Assembly (NCBI GenBank): GCA_037042915.1
Contig: CM073203.1
Span: 2,604,001 to 2,668,000, forward strand
DNA from: Auricularia sp. M13
Taxonomy: Eukaryota > Basidiomycota > Agaricomycetes > Auriculariales > Auriculariaceae
Length of the DNA stretch: 64,000 bases
Direction: 5' to 3'
Position 1 is the first letter of the stretch; each line of letters starts with the position of its first letter. The position numbers were made by a program, and so were the translations under genes. The notes beneath the pieces are model-generated. The model searched no databases. It saw nothing but the letters and a program-made list of their open reading frames with translations, and was not told where the DNA came from. Of the stretch, positions 35,585-44,871 are shown in pieces.

Positions 35585-37631
35585 ATGGCGAACAGCCTTC
35601 CAGAGCTTCCTATACCTTCTCAAGGCGACTGGCCCTCGAGCGTCTATGAAGCCTATGATGTTCTCCAGACCGGCTTCACGCACACCGCTCATATGCTCGC
35701 GCTCGACGATGCTGATCCCCTCCGGCTGAATGTACTCCTTGACAAAGCAACTGGGACATACAAGGACATCCTTGTCAACCTTTGTGACCAGCCCGGTTTA
35801 CCAGAGGAGTGGATAATGGAGTGCGCAGCTTTATTCGCAGATCAAGTCGAGAGGTTGATTGCGTCCTTTGATGCTGCGTGCGGACGGTACGTGCAAGCAG
35901 CCAGGGAACCATAGCCACACTGATGTTCAGCCCAGCGAAGACCAAGAAATTCATCATGAAAGCTACGTCAATGTGGAACACACTGGCCGCCCAGGTAGGC
36001 CCCGCAAGGTCGTACGCAAAGATGTCCTCGAGCAAGCCCTCCGCGATAACCCAAACGTTAGCAAGAGCCAGCTAGCGCAAGAGCTCAATGTACACCGCAA
36101 CACCCTTCGAGCAAAAATGAAGGAGATGGGTCTTGGGTCGGACTTCACAAGCATGGCTGACGCCGAACTTGATGAGCTGGTGGCTGGTTTCAAGCAGAGT
36201 CGCCCCCTCACGGGATACAGCTACATTGTCGGTTCCCTGCGCAAGAAAGGCATCAAGGTGTCTCAGAAGCGTCTGAAGGCGTCACTCCGGCGCGTTGACA
36301 GGCTCGCGGCATATCTTCGTAGCAAGAAGGCCACATCTCGGCGCCAGTACAAAGTCAAGCGTCCGCATGCGCTCTGGCACTTGGATGGGCATCATAAGCT
36401 TATTCGGTGGGGCATTGTAATCCACGGGATCATAGATGGATACAGCCGCTTGGTATGCTCTATTTCTCTTTTACAAAATTCGTGCTTTGGTTGATTTGCC
36501 TCAGATCATAGCGCTTCGTGCTCACACAAATAATGAGGCAGAGACTGTAGAGACCCTGTTCAAAGAAGGCGCCAGAAACCACAAGACGTATCCATCCCGC
36601 ACGCGCGGCGACCGTGGCCCAGAAAACGTGAAAGTTGCTGTCCTCATGATCATTTTGCGAGGCCTGAACCGAGGGTCTTTCATTTGGGGCTCGTACGTAC
36701 TCTGACCCTTTGTTTCTGTAGCTCATGAAATTACTAGGTCCACTCATAATACCCGGATTGAGCGCCTCTGGCTGGAGATTGGGAGATTCCTCGGTCATCA
36801 GTGGCGAGCGTTCTTCACTCGCCTTGAACGTCTTCATCATCTCGATCCGCAGAAGCGCCACCACCTCTGGATCCTGCATACGCTCTTCCTTGATAACATC
36901 AACAGGGACTGCGAGGAGTTCGTCGAAACCTGGAACCATAAGCCGATATCTGGCGACGGAAAACATCGCTCTCCGAACGTCAGTCGCGCTAATACCAACA
37001 GTGTTGGTATACTAATAAGGCTGCAGGACATGATGCGCATTGGGAAAGCCTTCCATGGAATCTACCGCGAAGTCGACGACTGCGACGGTCTTGACGAAGA
37101 AACCATTGAGCGGTACTATGGCGTTGTCGGCCGCGTACGCGAACGCCCAGACGGGCACTACGGAGCCGGAGATTCTGATAACGAAGATGAGCTTCATGAG
37201 CAGACCAAAGCCTCCAAAGGTGTGTGCATATAGTATCCAATGCGGCGCTCCCATCTGACTGATGATTAGCTGCAGTGAGGGAGATTCAGGCTGAGGAGAT
37301 TCTGAAGCAGATCGAGCCGAATGTGAAGCATGATCCCATTGACGTACCTGCGGGTGGTTGCCCGTTCCCTGACGGCGACTCAGCGAACCGGTTTCAAATC
37401 CTGTGGGAGCAGCTTGTTACTGCAGGATTTATACCCTCGGGATTCGGGCTCAATGCTGATGAGATGGATGCTCCATATCCCTCATTTGAGCTCATACGCC
37501 ATGGCAAGGGTCGTTCCAAAACCCTGAACGTGCCTTTGCCTCATGATCCTTGGAAGGCACGTGCAGAGCTGTGGGCGATTTCAGTGTATGCTTTAGAAAG
37601 ATTTTGTCTTGAGAATGACATTCCCCTGTAG
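35585..37631 (+). CDS. Integrase-core (DDE) transposase, IS3EU-like
   Basis: This is the probable transposase of the giant element. The start is MANSLPELPIPSQ. After an intron at 35890-35932 comes a helix-turn-helix-rich part (VLEQALRDNPNVSKSQLAQE … NTLRAKMKEMG), then the integrase core: LWHLDGHHKLIRWG (first Asp, about 36380), an intron at 36454-36505, TRGDRGPENVKV (second Asp, about 36610), an intron at 36694-36737, and TRIERLWLEIGRFLGH (Glu, about 36755). A long C-terminal region ends DPWKARAELWAISVYALERF. The frame is open throughout after splicing. The spacing D…D…E and the HLDGHHKL signature fit the eukaryotic integrase-like family found in fungi and fish. It is the only transposase gene in the element that is not part of a nested insertion. 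Confidence 0.85.
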
Positions 37632-38343
37632 AGGTTGTAAATATGAAACGAGACAACGAATATCTTCCTTTGGTGCAAGAAATTGTGTACAAGTACTATG
37701 TGTGCGATGCAGATGTAATGTTGCTAAGCCTTGCTGACTCACAGGCTATAATATAAAATGGCGAAATATTGTGCAGACGCGGGGCAGCAGATTATGATAG
37801 TTAGGGGCAAGTGCAAGCAGCGGAGTTGGCCAGCAATCTACATTTTGCATTTTGACTATATTCGAGTATAACGCCGACGACTTCCAGCCTCTCAGCCTCT
37901 CACTTCCCACCGTAAGAAGGGAATGGGCGCATATTGTATGGCATTGCATCCCAGTGTGGGCAGCGACAGCGAGATCTCCACATATTGTGCTCGCGTTCAC
38001 GTCTGCCACTCGGACCTCGCACGGGCAGACCGCTCTGGCGACACCACACGTGGCCTGCCGACTCGCGCTCATCCGCAAGCGCGTAGCTCGGTGTCGACTC
38101 CTGCTCCGTCAACACGTCGGTGTGCGCTTACTTGCTTCTTTTGTTGCGGTCCAGGTCACTCAAGCCTTCCATCCCGCGCGCAGATGGCCAATCTGGCCTG
38201 CGCTCTCTCGACAGACAACGACAAAATAAAACAGGGCGAGACGCACCAGGCCCCCGCGAGTCAGAGCGGGTGCTCTGGCTGGCATTCGGCCCGAACGAGT
38301 TGTGTGTATCCCCACACCCTTCGTACGCACCTGCTGCATGCCG
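37632..38343. other. No gene supported
   Basis: Region downstream of the transposase. Short frames exist but none has a recognisable motif or a coherent splice pattern. Confidence 0.5.
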
Positions 38344-38350
38344 GACCCCT

Positions 38351-38640
38351 AGAAAACCGTGCGCAGGGTCCGTGCGCATCCGTGCGCAAGAATATCCGTG
38401 CGCAGAACTTCCGTGTGCAGGGTTAGAACTTTCGTGCGCATGAGTTTAACTTTCGTGCGCAGGGTCCAAATGTCCGTGCGCACTTTTCAAAATCCGTGCG
38501 CAGGGTCCTGGTCATCCGTGCGCATGAAATGTGCTTTCATGCGCAATTTTCACAATCCGTGCGCAGGCTCCTGATATCTGTGTGCAGTTTTCACAATCCG
38601 TGCGCAAAGTACAAAATCCGTGCGCAGTGTGAAAAACATC
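38351..38640 (+). repeat. TCCGTGCGCA interspersed array, left block
   Basis: About 15 copies of the decamer TCCGTGCGCA or one-base variants occur with irregular AT-rich spacers. The same array, in the same orientation, is at 40455-40700. Confidence 0.9.
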
Positions 38641-38850
38641 AAAAATCTTTTGAAGATGTATATCATAGATGTATTTATGGCACTGTGTGCATTGATAGAG
38701 GTGCACATCTCTAGTGTCAACTATTTTAGATAAACTACTGTGCTACATGATTTGTTCGAAATTTCACTTCCACGTTAGTACAGGATCAGAAATATTCAGC
38801 CAGCATGTTGGTTTGTGTTCTAACCTGATTTCCTGAAGAGGCTCTAAGTA

Positions 38851-39713
38851 CAGTGGAGGACATGGACATTTGAACACCCCAATTTTTTACTCCTGTAAAT
38901 CTACAATTCCACAACATTGGGTAGTCCCTTTCTCCTACCAATGACATGTGTTGATGAGAAGTAGCCAAGCTTTAACTTGGTGGTGGATTCATGTCGATTG
39001 CATTACTCTGTCACGAGTTATGGTGGCAAAACTGATGTGACCATATGCGCACCACACAGTCTGCCGAATTTTATCCAAGCTAGGTACCTCTGAGACCTGT
39101 TGCACATAGGTAGATGAGAAGGTACACTACATGAATACACTCAAGGAATCTCATTTGCAGACTGCTTCATAGCTCAGAGCGCAGACAACTGTGAAACACA
39201 GAATTGGCAAAATTTGAACAATGCACAATCCGCTCTGGAGGAGGTCTCAGGTCATGATGCCTAACAGGCAATGAGATATATGGACATACATTGTGACCCC
39301 CAAGTGCAAAGTCCAGAAGCTAATCAGTTGGTCTTTGAGAGAGCATACAAATTTTGCACATTCTGTGTTTCACAGTTGTCTGCGCTCTGAGCTATGAAGC
39401 AGTCTGCAAATGAGATTCCTTGAGTGTATTCATGTAGTGTACCTTCTCATCTACCTATGTGCAACAGGTCTCAGAGGTACCTGGCTTGGATAAAATTCGG
39501 CAGGCTGTGTGGTGTGCATATGGTCACATCAGTTTTGCCACCATAACTCGTGACAGAGTAATGCAATCGACATGAATCCACCACCAAGTTAAAGCTTGGC
39601 TACTTCTCATCAACACATGCCATTGGTAGGAGAAAGGGACTACCCAATGTTGTGGAATTGTAGATTTACAGGAGTAAAAAATTGGGGTGTTCAAATGTCC
39701 ATGTCCTCCACTG
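38851..39713. mobile_element. Tc1/mariner-like hairpin MITE, 863 bp
   Basis: Two arms of about 370 bp (38851-39220 and 39345-39713) are nearly perfect inverted copies around a loop of about 125 bp. The ends read CAGTGGAGGACATGGACA and its inverse, with TA outside both ends (38849-38850 and 39714-39715). This matches the CAGTG-type termini and TA target of Tc1/mariner elements. There is no transposase. Confidence 0.88.
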
Positions 39714-39715
39714 TA

Positions 39716-40454
39716 GGTACTCATAACTCAAAAGATGTTACCCTCATACAGTTATGTTATGTTAGGTTAGATTAAGCTTGCTAAGGTTAGAACTTATGTT
39801 ATTTTGGTTCATGAATTCAGGAGTAATATCCTTTGCAGCCTGAGTAACCATGATTCACTCATCCACTAATAGATTCTAAGCCCTGATCCCAGTTTGGTCA
39901 AAAAATCTCAAATGAATTGTCTGGGTCAAGGAGAGACGAGACACGTGTTTTGGGCCGTGAAGTGGACCTGGAACAAGCCAAAGTTTGCTGTGTCTGCTCC
40001 ACCACCTCTGTGCCACAGAGGTGCTCACTCTCCTGCATCACATCACCATCCCGTCCCCTCAGATCTTCTTGTTGATTAGATGGGTTCCAACCTCATCCTC
40101 ACCATGCCATCTCACAGAGGACTTGCACGCCCACACCATATTATACTCAAGTTACCAGGATGTATTTTCTGTAGTTTGGACTAGTGGTTAACATGTACAT
40201 GTTCTTAATGGATTCGAAACACCCTCAGTTCAAATCCAGTCATAGACATCCATTTTGTGGCACTTCTACCTGTGTATACTACATTCTGTAGTGTATTAAC
40301 AAACTGTACTTGAGCAGTCAATTGCAACAAGACTTATGGAAATTGTTGGTGTTTGTTAATGAACTTCAATGAGTTCAATCAAGTCGCCTAGATGTGCCAA
40401 AGTGAAAAAAAATAATGCAGTTGTGCTTTATACAAAATAATGCAGTTGTGCTTT
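39716..40454. other. AT-rich non-coding interior of the 2.56-kb TIR element
   Basis: No coding frame of note. A partial direct repeat, AATGCAGTTGTGCTTTATAC, occurs twice at 40413-40459. Confidence 0.6.
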
Positions 40455-40700
40455 ATACAGAATCCGTGCGCAACACACAAAATCCGTGCGCAGTGTCAGC
40501 ATGTCCGTGCGCATGTCTACCATGTCCGTGCGCATGATTCTAACATCCGTGCGCAGGGTCCAAAATGTCGTGCGCACAAAATCACAATCCGTGCGCAGTC
40601 CTCCTTCATCCGTGCGCACGGATTTACAATCCGTGCGCATGATTTCAACTTTCGTGCACAGTGTGAAAAATCCGTGCGCAGTCCGTGCACAACGTGCGCA
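40455..40700 (+). repeat. TCCGTGCGCA interspersed array, right block
   Basis: Same decamer family and same orientation as 38351-38640, with about 12 copies. Confidence 0.9.
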
Positions 40701-40912
40701 ACATGCGCGCGGAACTTGAAACCAGTAATTTGACAATATCTTGGCCAGTTTTTAAGGTTTGATAGGTTTGTGCACACAGACATGTGCGGGTAGGTGTAAG
40801 CTACTGGAATGACCCTCAACAATCATTCTATAATGTCTGAACAGTCTTCTAGGGCAGGATTACTGCTGCGCACGGACCTCGCGCACGTGCGCACGGTTTT
40901 CTCGTGACCCCT

Positions 40913-41836
40913 GCATGCCATAGATAGCAGCCAATAGACGCCGTTGCTGCCCTCCTACTCTGCGCACTGCGGTCCAACTCAATCAGCTGAATGGCATGCA
41001 CTGGTATGCGCACTCGCCGGTCGTTATGCTGAATACAAGCAGTCAGCAATATCTGGTATGTTTGCCCTTACAGATAACGTCTACCCTCAATCCTGATGTT
41101 ACTGCTGCTGCTGCAATCCAGTGCAGAAATCACTTGAGTCAGGCGTGTGCACTGTCTGTTGAACCACGCCATTAGTGTGGCTGCAGTCAGCGCATCCGGA
41201 CCGACTCGCAGCAGCCCTTGTCACCGTGCGCGCAGGACAGCCGTTCCATCATGGCCAATGGAATCTGTATGCTGTAAGTAGGGCGTGTCAAGCTCAATGC
41301 ACTGTGACGCTGATGCTGGCCTGTACAGAAACGTTGCCCGCGCTGTCACCATATGGCCAAGTTCTGCCTCAAAAGCGTCAGCAGCATTGCAGGTATGACC
41401 TGCAGAATATCGCTGATGACGGCGGCTTACCATTGTCCTTCGCCACTTACCTTCTGTTGCAGCTCCATCAAGCTCGCACGCTGTATCCTGGGTGCCTGCG
41501 ACGTGCTTCATGCTCAATTGCGCTACACTGTACGCGCGGTGCTGCTGCGTCGCGTGTCTGCTCATCGCGCTGCTGCTGCCAGCAATGGAGAATATACGAC
41601 AGTGCAACGGCGAGGAGAAAAACAAGTAAGGCATTCAATTAAGGCTATCATTAGAGGCAATATCAGTAGGCGTTGGCGTTGGGTAATGCGACTAGTTCAA
41701 TGAAAGAATTAATAGGTGTCTAACAAATGAAGCTTATTAAAGGACTGGGATCTTCGAGAGCAGGCCCTGATTGAGTAGTGGATGGGCTAGGAAATAATAT
41801 AGTGCTGGGAGGTACGCTGGCAGTGTGGCACAGCCT
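40913..41836. other. No gene supported
   Basis: Frames on both strands reach 155 codons (for example 41175-41642 on the plus strand) but show no family motif and overlap one another. They may be remnants of giant-element cargo. I make no call. Confidence 0.4.
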
Positions 41837-43437
41837 CTATGGGCTGGACGGGGTGTTGTAAGCCGATAGAAGCCCTTTGAGGAACTTTCCAGCGCGAAGG
41901 AGCTTCGCCTCAGAAGTTGCTGTGCGCTCTGGGCGCTTCACGGCATCCGTGCCTTTGCCAGCATAAGTAAAATATTCGATTAATAGGATGCGTCGGCGCG
42001 TACCAGGAAGACGAGAGTCCACACTTGACGGACTACCCGGGTACGATGCAGAAGATGCACTGCTCACTACCAGAATAACACTCAGCGGCTTGGATTACAC
42101 CATGGGCAAAAGTTGAACTTACCAGTTCTTCCGCGCTTGCTGGAGCCCTCCCCAGATTTAGAAAGAGAGGCAGACTTGCGCTTAACGCCCCGGTGTTGCT
42201 CAGGGACCTCATCCACAGAATCAGATGCAGCGTTGTCCATAGACTCAGACAGAGTGCTGAGAGCAGCAGCGTCATTGTCTCCGGCCTGAGCATCGTCTGC
42301 AGCTTGCGTGTCGTTCTCGTTGACAGGCTCAAATGGTGTCTCCCAGTTGCCGCGGTAGATTTCCGGCACAAAGTTCGCAGTCACTAATGACTCTAGTCAG
42401 CAGAAGTTGCACCAAGAAGAGCGTTGAGAACCTACCAAGGTAAAGCGTCGTTACGTGGGTCTTCTTGTTGGTGTGCAGTGCCCTCTGGAGGAGCTTCCCG
42501 GTCGGAGCGTCGTCGCTATATGGCACCAAGTTCTTCCCATTCTTGTTCATGCCACAAACGCGCCAGATAGGTTGCTGTGCACCCGATGTCACCATGCTCC
42601 GAAGGAAAGGGATGGCACGCGGAAAACAAGTCTGCTCGATCCATTCGGTAACCTGCGCCGACGTCCAAGCCGTATCATAGTAAGCTGGGCCAGGCTGAGG
42701 CTTATATGCCAGGCCGTCGCGAACCATATCTGCTATCGCCTGATCCTGCGGGAAGGGGACCTTGACGGAATGATAGATGCGGCGACCGTTCACATCCTAA
42801 ATCAATTGCGAATTTGAGCAGCAGGAAAGAGCTGACTGCAACGTGACGTACGAGGTCTGCACTCTCGAGGCCATAGGGAATCAAGATCACCTGCTCCACA
42901 GGCTGTGTGGTATCGGGCTGCGCGAGGGATTTCTGAAGAGGATCACATCAGCCATCATCATGCAATATACTATTTGCCTTTTACCGTCTGCTGCTTCTTC
43001 TGCGCCACAAGTCCTGGTCGATAGCCATTCATGGTCTCCTGGCGAGCCTGCGCGGCAAAGTCCTTGTCCACGGCTGCACTCTTGACGAAGGACGGTTTCG
43101 GAACGCCAGCTGCCGCGAACATGGCATTGATCGCGGACTTCTGCGCCTCTGTGGAGGTCGGATGAGGTACGATAGCCGGCTCCGCAACACCAACAGTCGT
43201 GACGACCGTGGAGTTTACTGAGGCTGGGATGGGCGGGACAGCTTGCGGTGCTGCCTCTGAGACAACGGGGGTCTGTGGCTCCAAACTCCCAGTGGCCGCT
43301 GCCTGTGGCTGCGCAGGGTCATGGTCAATATCCCAGTGACCGCACCGCCAACAGTCAAGCCTCTGTGCGACGGCGTTGAACTGCCACATAGGGCAGGGGC
43401 ACTTGTGGCACTTCCCACCAGGAGGCGGCGGAGGCAT
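41837..43437 (-). CDS. Hypothetical cargo protein with N-terminal Cys cluster
   Basis: Five exons join cleanly: 43437-42989 (start MPPPPPGGKCHKCPC), a short second exon encoding PVEQVILIPYGLESADL (about 42930-42850), 42795-42440, 42382-42122 and 42060-41837. The introns have GT..AG ends and are about 50-65 nt. The N-terminus has CHKCPC … LDCWRCGHWDIDH, a zinc-ribbon-like arrangement. The middle part contains TEWIEQTCFPRAIPFL and MNKNGKNLVPYSDD. The C-terminal part is acidic, then basic (GVKRKSASLSKSG … KRGRTGK), compatible with nuclear location. No frameshift is seen. I cannot assign a family or function. Confidence 0.65.
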
Positions 43438-43689
43438 GATAGCGACAAGGGGGAAGGAGAAACGAGTGAGGAGATGGAACGGTAAAGAATGCGACGAGCC
43501 TTTTAAAGGGATCCTAGCCGAAGTTCGGTAAACGTAACATGTGCATGAGTGTGCACAGCCCAGACCTGTGGCTATTTTGGAAAGCAGAGCAGCAGCATCT
43601 TCATGCAGGCCTCAGAAAAAAGACGAGCACACAGTGAAATTCTGGGATGAACGGACCATTTCGGCGTGCATGTGGTGTTCTGGACAGGA

Positions 43690-44330
43690 AAACAATTAAA
43701 ATACCATACACCTTATGTTTGTCGTGTACACTGGGAAAGAGGAAAAGGAAGAAGTAATTATTGTAGAGTTGTCAAACAACGAGCAGACGACGAGCAGAGC
43801 AAGAGCGATGGCAAAAATGGGGTCAGGTTGAAGGAGGGCCAATGAAATGCATAAATGAAAGAGTACCATAGGACGCTTGAAGCATATAGCATGGTCAACG
43901 TGAATCGCCAGTGTAGCTGCCCTGGGCGCAATCGTAGACTGTTGCGACTCGCCCTCTGGACTCTGTGGCACAACCAGAAGACAAAGACGATCACGTAGAG
44001 CCTGCGCACCCAGAGGTTGACGTGGATCGCGTTGAGCACGACAAGCAGCAGGAAGGGCAAGCCTACGCCGTCAACGATGAGCGCCTTGCTGCTGTCGAAG
44101 AACTGGTAAACGATATAGCCAAGCAGCAGAACGTGGGTCAGAGAGATCCCAAACGCGCACGGCGATGGCGTGAAGTACGACTCACGCGCGTTCTTCAGGA
44201 TGTCCTGCCAGCCACACGCGTTCAACGCCCTGCTGCTCGTTGCAACTCCGTTGTGACAGTTGCAGCGCCAAGAGTGCATGAGGCTAGTATTTGTGCGGTC
44301 GCGCTGGCAGAGCCTAAACGGCGGACTCCG
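43690..44330 (-). pseudogene. Membrane-protein remnant
   Basis: A minus-strand frame encodes hydrophobic helices (GISLTHVLLLGYIVYQFF, LPFLLLVVLNAIHVNLWV, LYVIVFVFWL) resembling part of a multi-pass fungal membrane protein. The borders run into non-coding sequence, and upstream the right TIR of the giant element begins within 100 bp. Probably a truncated copy; the family is not identified. Confidence 0.4.
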
Positions 44331-44376
44331 ACAGTCCCGGCTGGTCGCTCATTCGAAATGCCGTCGGACAGCCGCC

Positions 44377-44871
44377 CGAGAACTCGAGAGCTCCGAGGCC
44401 TCCGAACCTTGTCTCGGGGCCCTGATGATATGGAAAAGACGCTCAGATTCTTGGCTGAGCAGTGAACTGATTGGTCTTGTATTTAAATCTGAATCATGAT
44501 CAGGTGACTTTCATCAAGTGCAAGAATTCTGAATAGGCTATTTAAATTTCTGTAAGCATCAGGGTACATTCTGAACGACTGAGGTGCGATTCTGGAGAAG
44601 CTCGATGGATTCTGAACTGACGGGCGCCAAATCTGAACGGACAGGCGCCAAATCTGATCGCACGGGCGCCAAATCTGATTGCGCCGACACGGAGTTTGAT
44701 CACGCGGGTGTGGAATCTGAAGCTGCTTCTTGCAGATCTGAACAAATTGCCTCAAATTCTGGATGTTGGGTGAAATTCTGGAGATAAGCCAAAATTCTGT
44801 AGGCAGGCCAAAATATTCTGAAGGAGGCCGTTTTTTGACCAAAATATTTTTTGTGCACTTTAAGGAGGATA
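44377..44871 (-). repeat. Right terminal inverted repeat of the giant element
   Basis: 495 bp, inverse of 4472-4944, ending GCACTTTAAGGAGGATA next to the ATGATG target duplication. It includes three to four 21-bp units with the core GGCGCCAAATCTGA at 44625-44690, one more than the left copy. Confidence 0.9.

Larger units (their letters stand above)
38351..40905. mobile_element. Non-coding TIR element, 2.56 kb, 7-bp TSD
   Basis: The left end AGAAAACCGTGCGCA is inverted at the right end as TGCGCACGGTTTTCT plus CGT. GACCCCT flanks both sides (38344-38350 and 40906-40912). Subterminal blocks (38351-38640 and 40455-40700) consist of many TCCGTGCGCA decamers separated by 10-15 bp, all in the same orientation. 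No gene is seen. A Tc1/mariner-like hairpin MITE (38851-39713) sits inside. The superfamily is undetermined. Confidence 0.7.
4472..44871 (+). mobile_element. Giant (40.4 kb) IS3EU-like DNA transposon inserted in the Helitron
   Basis: The left end reads TATCCTCCTTAAAGTGCAC and the right end is its reverse complement ending in ATA. The 6-bp sequence ATGATG lies directly outside both ends (4466-4471 and 44872-44877). Removing the element and one ATGATG restores a continuous Helitron frame across the site, which is strong evidence for one insertion event. From memory, TAY..RTA termini plus a 6-bp duplication are the hallmark of the IS3EU superfamily, whose transposase is integrase-like. An integrase-core gene of that kind lies inside at 35585-37631. 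Other contents are a BTB gene, a TET/JBP-like dioxygenase, a Cys-cluster protein and fragments of cellular genes. A KDZ transposon, an LTR element and a TIR element with a MITE have inserted into it later. The family name is inference; the boundaries are read directly. Confidence 0.85.

Noticed and set aside
38351-40700. CRISPR array, suggested by spaced TCCGTGCGCA repeats
   Set aside because: The decamers have irregular spacing and variable sequence, in a fungal TIR element; there are no cas genes.
41175-41642. 155-codon plus-strand frame as a gene
   Set aside because: A minus-strand frame of similar size overlaps it, neither has motifs, and no consistent splice pattern was found.
4472-44871. 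Starship-type giant element
   Set aside because: No DUF3435 tyrosine recombinase was seen at either end, and the element has long TIRs, a 6-bp duplication and a DDE integrase gene instead.
4472-44871. Explaining the split Helitron by an inversion between inverted repeats
   Set aside because: Both Helitron halves are on the plus strand in the correct order and join in frame, so an insertion explains the data and an inversion does not.
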